DNA from: Ianthella basta
Lineage: Eukaryota > Porifera > Demospongiae > Verongiida > Ianthellidae
Assembly (NCBI GenBank): GCA_964019415.1
Contig: OZ025869.1
Span: 4,404,765-4,468,764 of the forward strand
Reading direction: 5' to 3'
Length of the DNA stretch: 64,000 nucleotides
Part shown: one piece after another, positions 1-9,936 of the stretch
Numbering within the stretch: position 1 is the first letter of the stretch
Layout: every line of letters begins with the position of its first letter
Notes under the pieces: model-generated
Told to the model about the DNA's origin: nothing
The model's database searches: none
What the model saw: only the letters and a program-made list of their open reading frames with translations
Translations under genes and position numbers: made by a program

Positions 1-415
1 TTCAGCTTCTTTGTGTGAACTTTTATCACTGTTTTGATTTTGGAATTTGTCACTAATCGATGTGTTGTTACGTATTACACTTTGGTCCACCAGTAGTACA
101 CTTTGGTCCGCTATTTAGCGTATTCATGCCTCACAATGTCCACACTTTAGGTGATTAATGGGCACTAATTGCCATTCCTATTCTTTGTGTGTGGCTGTGT
201 CGGTGCGGACTGTCAGCAAAATAGAATCAACCTTCAGAACTTGGTCAACGCATTCTGGGCTGTAGCAAACCTATGTAGCTTTTGCCATCACAGACCACTA
301 ACTACTCTAGCGACTGTGAGTTCCTTGATACATTATATTTCTGTAAATACTCACTGTAAATGCATGTGCTGTAAGCAGTCATGTGCCTGTCTTTGCTTGA
401 GATTTCTCCATGCAT

Positions 416-451
416 GTGTGGTGTGTGTGTGTGTGTGGTGTGTGTGCATGT

Positions 452-498
<47 letters not shown>

Positions 499-620
499 GT
501 ATGTGTGTGTGTGTGGGTGTTGGTGTATGCATGTGTGTGGGTGTCTGTGTGTGGGTGTTGTGTGTGGAAGGGGTTTGGGTGTGTGGGTGTGTCTGGTGTG
601 TGTGTTGCATGTTTATCTCC
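416..620 (+). repeat. Imperfect (TG)n microsatellite
   Basis: A long, interrupted TG-rich tract with GGTG and TATG interruptions. The paralogous tract at 51,520-51,700 has a different number of repeats, so it has changed length since the R1 duplication. Open frames through it read as Cys-Val or His-Thr repeats and are artefacts. Confidence 0.95.
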
Positions 621-764
621 CTACCTCCCTACCTCCCTGACACTATGTCATACTTACCTATGTTGCGTGACAGAGCAGCGACTGAAGAGAGCAAGTAAAC
701 ACTGCAAGATAGCAGCCAGCAGGTCGCCAACGTGGTGCTATTACTACTAATAATTTATACATGT

Positions 765-1480
765 ACACTCTACAAATTAATATGCACACCACACTGTTGT
801 TGTCCGTTGTGATTCATTATAGCAAACATTACTTTACCTCATTCAATATCGTGTGCTCATATAACTTTTACTACATTTCAGTGTATACTTTCATATCATA
901 TATCAATGCTGATGGTAATCAATACAGTATAGTAATTCTGTGAATATTACTTTTTATGTATAATATAATGAGAATGAGAATGAATGAGTGAAGATGTATT
1001 TGTCATGGTTAAACCGTTGAGTGGCCAATCTAGAAGTATACATTCGCCCCTGACTGTACATTCATCTTGTGGATGACCTGCAGGTTAAAAGAAGAAAAGT
1101 ATGTTACATGGAAGCTATGTGCACTTGCATTTGTGCCTGCATAGTGTGCTCTTATTTCAATTTCAGTGTGTGATACTTACCTGGCTTCTACTGTGGGGTC
1201 TTCTCCCCCACCTGCCAAGAGGGGCCACCCTTCAGGTAACCCTCGGCTGATCCACTGGGTGTGCTACATTTGTAGCACACCTCTCTCCCAAATTGTAAAA
1301 TTAACACCTACATGTATGTAAATTGAAAAGCAGTACACTAGCATAATTATATGTAGCACCTAACTTACTCCGGACAGTCCCAGTCTTTCTTCCACTTGTC
1401 CTGCGGAGCCCCCTCTGACCTGCTTTAGGGGGCGTGGCCAGGGACTCCCCAACTGGCTTCGCTGGGGACCCCCCTGTGGT
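765..1480 (-). repeat. Module M, copy 1 (five-copy ~0.7 kb repeat)
   Basis: This segment recurs at 5,330, 38,312, 51,870 and 56,440. On the minus strand every copy keeps two strong splice-donor strings (gtaagtatcac and gtaagttaggt), flanking short proline/arginine/glycine-rich reading frames. Module M therefore looks like the 5' exons of a minus-strand gene copied repeatedly. A short hairpin (gtgtgctac, loop attt, gtagcacac) lies at 1,258-1,280. This copy diverges from the others at its right end just after a run of C (cccccctgtggtg), so it lacks the first exon that the other copies keep. Function unknown. Confidence 0.8.
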
Positions 1481-2080
1481 GGGTGACGCGACACAGAGTG
1501 AGCGCGGCCTTCGGCTGCACTTGCTAGTACGATTATATTCTTTAAATGTATATTTAGAAATAGGGTACTATGATATCTGATGCATCAAATAGGCAGTGCA
1601 CAGCACCCCCTATGCAAGGTTATAATGTTGCATGCTATATAATACTATCTGTATATTCCCTGCTTGTTCAACGTATCTAGAGAAAGGTTGCCTCATACGA
1701 GGCAAGGAGAAAGCAATTCAATAGAAAAGTTAAGGAAAGAAAGCAACACCACAATGAATTCAGTAAATGTAATCAGTCTAGTATGGCCTTCTGCATAGCT
1801 ACATATTTTCTTCCAGAATCAAATTATCTGTCACACTCTAGCACTCTTGCTGATTTGGACTCCCCATTAAGTCCTTTATAGCATGGTAACTGTGCATGTA
1901 AATTGGCAGGAAAGGTAATGTTACAATTGCTGCTAGCCCGGTGCAACATCTGGAGAACAGAAAAGCCAACACTGCTGAAGAACTTGAAGAAACATACCTG
2001 GTAGTTCCTCTTGAATTTGTGAATGATCCTAATAATCTATCTCTGGAAAGCACCTGAACATGACAGCTATCTTATTCACC
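1480..2080 (+). pseudogene. Degraded coding remnant, repeated at 52,584 and 59,520
   Basis: Plus-strand frames carry short coding-like stretches (for example LPESNYLSHSSTLADLDSPL and, in another frame, NTAEELEETYLVVPLEFVND), interrupted by stops. The stretch is repeated at 52,584-53,180, and a more open version of 157 codons lies at 59,723. The frame changes at the gcag/gaaag boundary, so this is either unrecognised splicing or a frameshift. I do not recognise the protein. The sequence downstream to 3,500 holds no frame I can support. Confidence 0.4.
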
Positions 2081-3710
2081 TGGGCAATATGAACGCCACA
2101 AAAAAACTTATATTGAAGCAGAGGGAAAAAGCTAGAGAGTCAACGTTAGGAACTGGGTAATGATTCAAAGCTGAATTACACGATTGCATCATAGGTTGAT
2201 ACTGCAAGTGCAGATTTAAAGAACCAGCTGATATTGTAAGGAAGAAGCAGCCACCAATGTGCATTTGAGATGAAGCATAGCAGGCTCACATGAGGTTCTA
2301 TGTCACATAATCCAAGCACAGATCATTGCAAGCTTGGAAATGTAATAATTTAAACCTAGCAATTCAGTTAAATTTATGTACATGGTCTATTGTCATCTCA
2401 AGCACATTCAACGTTATACAGTGAATTGTGTACATACCACCTAACAGTGGTTCCGTTTCTTGGCTGAGTACCCTTAATCCTTCACAGCCTAGGGGAGTGG
2501 TGATCTGCATTTCTTCTAATTGCGCCACGACACCAGGACCAGAATGGAGATATTTAATCTAGATTGAGCCTGATACCTCTGTCTCGATATGCTGTCCTCT
2601 GTGGTTAAGGGCCCATGTGTCATTGGGCTGTTCACCAACATTGGACACCGTAAAAAGTGATTGAAGGGGTCCATGCTTCCTTTCCTTATATGCTACATAT
2701 CCAGCACATCCATATTGTACGTATTGCATATACGTATACATATCACTTACATATATGTATCACATTAGCAGCTTGGTGCATACATGGTACATGTTCTAGC
2801 TGGTTGCCTAGCTAGCTAGTGTTCTAGTTGCAGTCTCTCCACCATAAATTCCCCTGTACAAGATATGCAGTGACAGTGTGAGTATCAACTGGGAATTATT
2901 CATTGTTCCCAGACCCGCAATGATCGGAGTGTTGCTGAAAGTTCTGTGAAAATATCCAAATATTAAATATGGCTGACCATCACTGGCACCTTTGCTAGCA
3001 ACCTGACTACAGTGAAGGTCAGTACCTCCTGACACAGTTGTTACATCTCGTCATCTTCCATACTCTGATCCCTACTATCCACGAGTGCTCCCATTGGTGA
3101 GAACACATGTATTGGGTAACTGGGTAGCAGCTGTCTTGTAGCTAGGTAGTAGCTGCAAGTACACAATAGCTGCTGTACATGTTTCATTGAATGGAGCACA
3201 TTGCTATAGTCATAGCCGCGAACATTTACGCTACAGTTACAACTAAGTGCATCAGTGAGTCCAGGTCATCCTGTATGCTAGCTATAGCTTTTTGTTGCTG
3301 CTTATAACTATCTTCCCTATTAGCTATCAGTGGTATTAGGTCATGACACATATACCAAGTATCCAAATGATGTAATCACTTCAAACGTATTATGACATTT
3401 ACGCCTATGTAGGAGTCACAGGATCAGCCATTTTGTCCATATTTTGTACGAGACTACCACTTGAATTAGTTTGTAGATACGAATGAGGATTTGTATTATG
3501 CTAGCTGTAGTGAAGCTACGTAGCTAGCTAAGTGTTGCGAGTCTTACCTAGGCTTCCTGTGGCCTCAGTGTTGCACGTGTATGCATGCTCCACTGAATTA
3601 AAGCAGCTTAGGCTTAGTTTCACCCCCTCCTTCTCCCCCATCTTGGACAAAAGGATGAAGTTGAAGTTCTCCTTAACATTTGGATTTTTGGATTTGGAAT
3701 CTTATTTAAC
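2080..3710. other. R1 interior without a supportable gene
   Basis: I find only short frames with no recognisable motif. The stretch contains palindromic gctagctag and tacatgtac motifs and AT-rich patches. It is duplicated almost unchanged at 53,180-54,814. Confidence 0.6.
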
Positions 3711-3995
3711 GTGGGGAGGGCTTTAGCCAGGAGGCTACTATTCCAGCCACCCACATACATGCACAGTACATAATGATACAACACAAACACACATATGGCA
3801 ATCAGTCAGTCAATCAGTTAGTGAATGAGTTAGGAAATCAATTTATTTGTTCAGTGCAGCAGTGTTTGTTGTTAGGGGGTGCTATCACTGAAAATTTGCT
3901 GCCATGGTCTGGGCTTGATCTTGGGGCATCCCATAATCACTGGATCTTGAATCTTGCGCCTTGTGCTCTAGACCACCAACATCCCCCAATAGTGT
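3710..3995 (-). repeat. Dispersed repeat, possibly a tRNA-derived SINE
   Basis: A diverged relative lies at 24,265-24,520 and a near-identical one at 54,814-55,099 (inside R1 copy 2). On the minus strand a string like gtggtctagagcacaaggc is followed by gattcaagatcc. These resemble the A and B boxes of an RNA polymerase III promoter, as in tRNA-derived SINEs. The match to the B-box consensus is imperfect, and I see no clear 3' tail or target duplication. An alternative is an ordinary exon fragment, since a minus-strand frame of about 62 codons is open here (3,885-4,073). Confidence 0.4.
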
Positions 3996-4177
3996 GTAGA
4001 TTTCCTTGACAGTGCATGCCAGAGAGGTAATCTGCTCTGTCACCATTTCCTGTGATAGAGCAGGTTGAGACAATATAGTGCATGTACATTAGTGCATGCA
4101 GCACTACTGAATTATGATCCCAATTTTATTCCTGGAAATTTTCTTTCAATTTTGTTCGTAGTCCACACTACACTAAC

Positions 4178-4830
4178 CTTAGCCATGACTGCCACAACAA
4201 GGTTTGCCCCACAGAGGTCAGGCAGGTGCCTCATGAGGTGTTCTACTGTCTGAGATGTGCTGTTAACTTGTAACAGTGCTCTTGAGGTGTTCTACTGTCT
4301 GAGATGTGCTGTCGACTTGTAACAATGACAGCGAATAGCCATCTTTGGACAACGCTTTCATGGTGGCAGTGTCCATTGGTGCTGACTCAGCCCACAGCAT
4401 GGCAATGCAGCAGTGATCTTTGAATACCAAAGGCAGTCCACCTGTTAAAGAGAATAAATATATTGTTTAAGTTTGCATCCTTTTTAGATGTAAATCATTA
4501 GATAGTGATAACATGACATGAGGTGTTTTGTTCTCTATACTCCTAATACTAGTTGCTAAATGATAGGTGTTTTCTTTGGTAACCATGGCAATGGGATCTA
4601 TAACAAAATATAATGCTACATGTACCTTTAAAGGAGAGATTGGAAAAGTCTATAGCTACTCCATGTTGGCATGATGGGTAAAGAGCTTGTGCGCTGTACC
4701 CCAGTTGATGCTGTTTGTGGTGCAGACAAAAGCAGTCTTTACTGCTTCCAGAGCTCTAACTTCATTGTCTTCTCCCTGAGCTCTGCAAATGAGACCTCCT
4801 TGTCACAAAGCTGCTGGAGCATGTCCATTT
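4178..4830 (-). pseudogene. Two minus-strand exons of an unrecognised gene, broken by a 49 bp tandem duplication
   Basis: Reading the minus strand, an exon near 4,830-4,705 begins after an acceptor-like tataacag string; in the R1 sister copy it encodes DMLQQLCDKEVSFAELREK. A second exon follows the acceptor ctttaacag at 4,440 and encodes GGLPLVFKDHCCIAMLWAES and more, to a GTTAGTG donor at 4,177. Inside the second exon a 49 bp unit is present twice (4,235-4,283 and 4,284-4,328). Because 49 is not a multiple of three and the extra unit introduces a TAA, the exon is frameshifted. The sister copy at 55,282-55,931 carries the same duplication. I do not recognise the protein family. Confidence 0.55.
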
Positions 4831-5054
4831 GTTATAGGAATATGTAATTAGTATAGTATAATATCACATTCATCCACTCTTGTGTTTGATTTTGTTGTTT
4901 TCATGGCTCTAACCTGAAAATCTACAGGAAGGTGATGTAGAGACTGTACTTCAATTCACTCTACCTTACTGCATTCTATACACAGATGGGCAGAAAATTG
5001 GATTAAAGTACTGAATGTGATACTGCCTAAGCAAGCTCCAAATCTGAGAATCTG

Positions 5055-5315
5055 GTGTGCACTTCCTCAGACATTCCTACACATCAGGAACAAGACACAA
5101 ACCCGAGCACTCTGATAGTTTCCAATGTAAAAGAGGAGCCCACCCACAAGCATGTACGAATTGAGATTTTCCCGGCTGTCACAGGATGTTCTGCAATTCA
5201 ATCTAAAGTGGGTGGCATGCGTGAAAAAGCTGCTGCCAAGAGTGCACGGCAAAAACCCATGATGAACCGTTTGTCTGCCATCTTAGATCTACGAAAAATG
5301 TACAGGATGCATTAA
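5055..5315 (+). CDS. Short ORF after an acceptor-like site, unrecognised
   Basis: An open frame of up to 86 codons follows cttcctcag, a good splice-acceptor string, at about 5,070. It ends in a basic tail (REKAAAKSARQKPMMNR) and a stop directly before an AT-rich run. The sister copy at 56,159-56,419 differs by only a few substitutions and stays open. It could be the last exon of a plus-strand gene. The neighbouring exons I can support are on the minus strand, so this may equally be chance. No family recognised. Confidence 0.35.
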   Translation: MCTSSDIPTHQEQDTNPSTLIVSNVKEEPTHKHVRIEIFPAVTGCSAIQSKVGGMREKAAAKSARQKPMMNRLSAILDLRKMYRMH

Positions 5316-5329
5316 TAATTAATTAATAG

Positions 5330-6145
5330 CAAATTAATGTGCACACCACACTGTTGTTGTCCATTGTGAATCATTATAGTGAACATTACTTTACCTCATT
5401 CAATATCGTGTGCTCGTATAATTTTTATTACATTTCAGTGTATACTTTCATATATCAATGCGGATGGTAATCAATACAGTACAGTAATTCTGTGAATATG
5501 ATTTTATGTATATTACAATGTATAATGAGAATGAGAATGAATGAGTGAAGATATATTTGTCATGGTTAAATTGTTGAGTGGCTAATCTAAAAGTATACAT
5601 TCACCCCTGACTGTACATTCATCTTGTGGATGACCTGCAGGTTAAAAGAAGAAAAGTATATTTGTTACATGGAAGCTGCATGCACTTGCATTTGTGCCTG
5701 CATAGTGGGCTCTTATTTCAATTTCAGTGTGTGATACTTACCTGGCTTCTACTGTGGGATCTTCTCCCCCGCCTGCCAGGAGGACCGCCCTTCAGGCGAC
5801 CCTCGGCCGATCCTCTCGGTGTGCTACATTTGTAGCAAACCTCTCGGATTCCAAAATTGTAAAAGTAACACCTACATGTATGTAAATTGAAAAGGCAGTA
5901 CACCCGCATACACTAGCATAATTATATGTAGCACCTAACTTACTCTGGGCAGTCCCAGCCTTTCTTCCGCTGTTGGTCTGCTTTGGGGGGCTTAGCCAGG
6001 GACTCCCCAACGGCTTCGCTGGGGACCCCCCCTGTGGTGCCTGCCCCTCTAGTTTCTTGGAAGCTGGACAAGGCGATGAGGAGGGAGGGTCAGAGGTCCC
6101 CTCCATAGGTTCCATCTGGTTCATCTCTTCGCCCTGTAAATGCAG
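5330..6145 (-). repeat. Module M, copy 2, with minus-strand first exon
   Basis: This is a second M copy within R1. On the minus strand an ATG-started exon (about 6,124 to 5,943) encodes MNQMEPMEGTSDPPSSSPCP and a proline/lysine-rich continuation up to a GTAAGT donor. A second exon (about 5,835-5,742) is arginine- and glycine-rich and ends at another GTAAGT. This looks like the disordered N-terminus of a nuclear protein, but I cannot name it. The copy at 57,233 is the cleanest version. Confidence 0.6.
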
Positions 6146-6149
6146 AACA

Positions 6150-6300
6150 AGTTGTGTACAACATTACAAGTCATCGTTCACACTACAGTTATGCTGGCGT
6201 AATTGGCATCTAGACCTTGTACTGTACCAATTGGCTTCCTGGTACTGGATACCTGGGCCTTCTGCCAACTCATTGTATCTTATATGCAAGGGTTAAAGGT
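6150..6300. repeat. Fragment of block D joined to R1
   Basis: About 150 bases resemble 42,733-42,870, 47,795-47,930 and 60,365-60,500 (shared strings such as tcacactac and cctgggccttctgcca). The fragment is more diverged than those copies are from each other. It marks the breakpoint where R1 copy 1 leaves the sequence shared with copy 2. Confidence 0.7.
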
Positions 6301-6850
6301 TATGGTACACAAAACCATTGGGCGGTGGAAGACCTTGAGGCATGAGCAGGAAAGCATATCCCTGTACTTTGAACCAGTAAGGTTGAAGAAGGACATTAAT
6401 TATGGCAACACAGTAACAGTCCATCCATGTTTTACCTATGCTTCTTCTCTCCATATCCTTCCAAGCCTGCAATCATAGCAGCCCTAAAACTGCAGTACTA
6501 AGCATGTTTTGTCGGCAGCCACAACCCCAATGTACAGGTAGATCTCTAGGCAGTTGGGACAATACCAGGGAGATTGTTATGGAAAACCAGAGTTGTTTGC
6601 CTGATGAACCCTAGTGGTAGAATCTTGTCTGCCCCCGGGAAATAATTAACACATTGGTCAGTGCTACACTTATACGTCCTCAGTTTCCAGTGTGCCATCT
6701 GCATGTGGATACTCATTGATTCAATGCATTATTGACCTGTACAGATCTACATATAATGATGCTGTTTGCCTTAATTAAACCATTTGTATAGAGCATGACT
6801 CATGGATTTCATGTAAATTACACTTCTATCACAAGGTATGGCATATTATA
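6300..6850. other. No gene seen
   Basis: I see no convincing frame, repeat or motif between the R1 breakpoint and the left end of the Harbinger element. Confidence 0.6.
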
Positions 6851-6909
6851 GACAATAGATAGGTTAAGATTAATGTTTACCATACATGGTACAATGTCAT
6901 GTGACCGGA

Positions 6910-6932
6910 ACAATGACGTCAGCGTTCACGGT
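6910..6932 (+). promoter_or_regulatory. CRE-like site upstream of the Harbinger nuclease
   Basis: The palindrome tgacgtca, followed by gcgttca, lies about 90 bases before the likely nuclease start. A near copy (tgacgtcaacgttca) lies at 10,209-10,224, in front of the convergent SANT gene. TGACGTCA is the consensus for CREB/ATF factors. That both genes use it is an inference from position and duplication only. Confidence 0.4.
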
Positions 6933-7002
6933 TACGGCGCGAACCCGAATGGTTAAGATCAAGGTTTATTATGCACGTGAAGCGGTGGGAATTGGTGACG
7001 AA

Positions 7003-8367
7003 ATGGAGCTCGAAAGAAGGTTCGTGCTACTCAGTGGTAGACTGTACATGTTGTCATTGCGAATGTTAATGCTTAGTGCACTCAGCAATTCTGAATTCCA
7101 GACACGACCTAAAGAACGTTCAGGAAATGTTGCTTCAGCTCGATAGTAGTGACTCGAACTTCAGCAGTGACAAGGAGTTCCTGGAAGACCTTTACTGTGA
7201 GCTATTTTTTATGCCTAAGAAACTGCTCTGTTGTCGCCCAAACGTTGATGACTTCTCTCCAGTGGAATGTGAGCAACTTTTCAGGTATCAGATAAAAGTA
7301 TAGCAAATTTCATCACGATAATTGTATTGATAATGTGACTAACCCCCACATTAAAGTTGTTTATTTGCATGCCAGGTTTGGCAAAGATGACATGGTGCGC
7401 CTTTGCTCAGCTCTCAGCCTTCCTGAGAAATATACTTGTCCACAAGGTACCTCAGCAACAGCAATGGAAGCCCTGATGATTCTGCTGAGAAGACTTGCCT
7501 ATCCAAATAGGCTGTGTGAATTGGTTCCAATTTTTGGATATGCGGAGCCTGAACTAAGTCAAATATTCAATACCGTAAGTGGTATACTTTGCCAAACTAA
7601 CATATTGTGTGCACCTATAGTAGACTACTGAGATCCTTAATTAAAATCTTTCCTATACATCCATGCAGATCCTTTATGACATCCATGCAAGGTTCGAACA
7701 TCTCTTGAGTAACTTCAACCTTGTCTGGTTAGACCCAGAGATGTTTTCAGCAGCTGTGCATGCTAAGGGAGCACCTCTTATGCAGTGCTATGGATTCATA
7801 GATGGCACTGTTAGACCCATTGCGCATCCTACAGTGAACCAACGAATTATGTATAGCGGACATAAAAGGGTTCACTGTATCAAGTTTCGGGTATGCTAAT
7901 TAAGCAAAGTGTAATCTAGGACAATTGAAAGTGCATACATGTTCACAGGTATTTCATTGCATTTCGTTCAGGCTGTTTCAATGCCCAATGGTCTCATCGC
8001 ACACATATTTGGTCCAGTGCAAGGTCGCCAACACGATGCATTCATCTTATCGGAGAGTGGCTTGTTGAACGAGTTGTGTCAGTTCACCAGACCCAATGGA
8101 GAGCCATATATAGTATATGGTGATCCTGCTTATGGTGTAACAGCGAACATTCTATCACCATATCGTTCACAGAATTTGAGTGGTGCAGAGCAGGAATTCA
8201 ACCGGCGCATGAGTGCCATTCGAGTCACTGTGGAGTGGACGTTTGGCAAGGTCTTGCAGTGCTTTTCTTTCCTGGACTACAAGAAAAATCAAAAAGTACT
8301 GTTGCAGCCAATTGCCAAGTACTACTTGGTGGGAGCTCTACTGACAAACTGTCATACTTGTCTGTAA
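7003..8367 (+). CDS. Harbinger nuclease-like transposase (HARBI1 family), four exons
   Basis: This is a DDE-type nuclease that would cut and paste the surrounding element with the SANT-like partner. Exons: about 7,003-7,284, 7,376-7,574, 7,669-7,890 and 7,972-8,367. All three introns are GT-AG (91, 94 and 81 nt), and the joins keep frame: QLFR|FGKDD, FNT|ILYD and KFR|AVSM. Landmarks are the N-terminal FR-F motif, YGFIDGT with the first catalytic Asp, GPVQGRQHDAF, VYGDPAYG with the second Asp, and VEWTFGKV with the catalytic Glu. The DDE domain therefore looks intact. The N-terminus is uncertain: the frame opened by the ATG at 7,003 and the frame running into FSPVECEQLFR differ, so there is either an extra small intron or a frameshift near 7,075. 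The polyadenylation-like string aataaa lies at 8,488. Confidence 0.85.
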
Positions 8368-8520
8368 GGATCATCTACTAGTTCATTTTTTGGTTTGCAG
8401 CTTCCTACTTTGGAAACATACCTTAGCAATCAGATCTGATTGTAACATGATTTATTTATTACATGTTTTAATTAAGATGTATAAACACAATAAAGTTAAA
8501 AGTTACTGCTGTCATGATGA

Positions 8521-9936
8521 TTATTGGTCTTTACTAGCATGCTTCAGCAGCAAAGCAATTAGTGCTTGTCGCTCTTGTCGGTCCATCTCCAACCTCTCTC
8601 TTCTTTCATCTTTCTCAGTGTCCAGCATCTGCTTCTGTAATTCTACCTCTGCCCTGCGTATCTCAAGCTCTTCTCTTTTTAGTTGTACTCGGGTCTCAAA
8701 TTTAGCCTGCATCAACTCTGCGGTCGATTTCTTTGTCTGTTTGGTGACGCCACCTGTTGTGTTGAATAGATAAGATTCAATCATAATAAACACATAACAT
8801 CTCAACACTTCGCTTACCTTTCATGAATCTTGGCTTCTTACTGGAGCTTGGCTGATCATCATGATCATCTTCATCAACATCAATAGAAGATGATGATGAA
8901 GATGACAAATCTATTAAAAAGATACATGGATCAAACAAACTGATATTGCAACTGAAAGGGTTGGTTCTCTAATACCAGCTTCACAACAGGGTTGAAAACC
9001 TTGCCAACGTTTCGACCAGATGCTCTGGTCTTCTTCAGGGCGCCCTGAAGAAGACCAGAGCATCTGGTCGAAACGTCGGCAAGGTTTTCAACCCTGTTGT
9101 GAAACTAGTATTAGAGAACCAACCCTTTCTGATGCCAGAGCCAGCTGAGAAGCCCTCACTTCATTGATACTGCAACTAAAGAAATTAAACATGATATTCC
9201 TATAAACTTGATAAACTTGATATTCCTTCAATTGCAGCTTTCCTCATTGCTTCTCCTATCCCTTTATCTTTGCTTTTCTTCAGAGCTGCTAATTTCTGTT
9301 CAGCAGACTTAGCCTCAGCAAGGTCTCATATATGTGCTGATGTCCTCCAACAGTTGCTCAAGTTCCGTGTACTCTTCCTCAGTTCCAGATGTATAATTAT
9401 AGTAAATGTAAACAAACTTACGCATGTCATTACACAAACATGCATTAGTGCTTGCATACACACCTACCTACACACCCACCCACCCACTCACCTACACACA
9501 CACACCTATACAGACTACCATAGTGGTGCACATTGCACAGCAAGAGGGTGGGGAGACTCATGCGAGAGGTGCAAGGAGTACAAAGAACTAACTCACACAT
9601 GTAGCTACTCATATAGGTACATACATACAGTGCAGTGCATACATGGGTCAAGTATCTATGATATAAGTAATGTGCATAAATTATGAATGTACACGCATAC
9701 TTCTTCAAAGACTTGGCGTCTTCTTCCTTGTACGTCTTCAGAAGGAAGTCCAATCGGTCCTTGCACTCCCTGCCCTTAAGAACATGTTTCTCATCGGTGC
9801 TGAAAGCAGTGTTCAACCTTTCCGCAATTTCAGCCCAATCCAAAGGTTTCTGTGGACGGTGAGTGGCAACTTCTTTGGCTAGTGCCAAATTGTGGACAGC
9901 TTCCCAGTGAAAGCCAGGCATAGCTACCTGAAAAGA
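8521..9936 (-). pseudogene. Myb/SANT-like DNA-binding protein of the Harbinger element, frameshifted
   Basis: This is the DNA-binding partner typical of Harbinger elements. Exon 1 (9,936-9,701) follows the acceptor ttttcag and encodes a SANT-like helix set: KEVATHRPQKPLDWAEIAER, then RECKDRLDFLLKTYKEEDAK. Exon 2 (about 9,390-9,232) encodes SGTEEEYTELEQLLEDISTY and then loses frame by one base; the continuation AEAKSAEQKLAALKKSKDKG is in another frame. Its acceptor reads ac where the related gene at 40.9 kb has ag. Exon 3 (8,910-8,818) is an acidic serine-rich linker (DLSSSSSSIDVDEDDHDD), and exon 4 (8,753-8,521) is a lysine/glutamate-rich coiled coil. A foldback element sits in the intron between exons 2 and 3. 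Probably inactive. Confidence 0.8.
8957..9164. mobile_element. Hammerhead-like foldback element with imperfect 16 bp target duplication
   Basis: 8,954-9,129 is a nearly perfect palindrome without a loop (two 88 nt arms, about five mismatches, centre gggcgccc), followed by a 35 nt single-copy tail. Direct repeats flank it: tgatattgcaactgaa (8,941-8,956) and tgatactgcaactaaa (9,165-9,180), matching at 14 of 16 positions. Each arm contains CTGAAGA, a 6 bp stem (gaccag/ctggtc) and GAAAC, which is the order of the hammerhead ribozyme core. One extra A sits between CTGAAGA and stem II, and I cannot draw a convincing stem III, so catalysis is doubtful. The arrangement resembles terminal parts of Penelope-like elements. 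It lies in an intron of the SANT pseudogene. Confidence 0.75.

Larger units (their letters stand above)
1..6150. repeat. R1 copy 1: >6 kb direct duplication, left end outside the window
   Basis: The segment matches 51,105-57,260 in the same orientation with a nearly constant offset (51,104 at base 1 and base 5,055; 51,108 at 5,626). The offset changes only at small indels and at the (TG)n tract. Differences are scattered single bases, a few per kb where I compared. Because base 1 is already inside the match, the left breakpoint is outside the window. On the right, homology stops near 6,150: copy 2 continues into sequence also seen at 39.0 kb, whereas copy 1 switches to block-D sequence within a short shared string resembling acattacaa. 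All degraded exons of copy 1 are also present in copy 2. Confidence 0.93.

Noticed and set aside
416-620. Long open frames rich in Cys/Val or His/Thr
   Set aside because: They are translations of the (TG)n tract on both strands; the same holds at 18.4, 39.7, 51.5 and 58.0 kb.
1838-2264. Minus-strand ORFs duplicated in both R1 copies
   Set aside because: They are opposite to coding-like + frames and kept only because the whole block was copied.
3885-4073. Polymerase III promoter assigned with confidence (tRNA gene)
   Set aside because: No cloverleaf or complete A/B boxes; kept only as a possible SINE.
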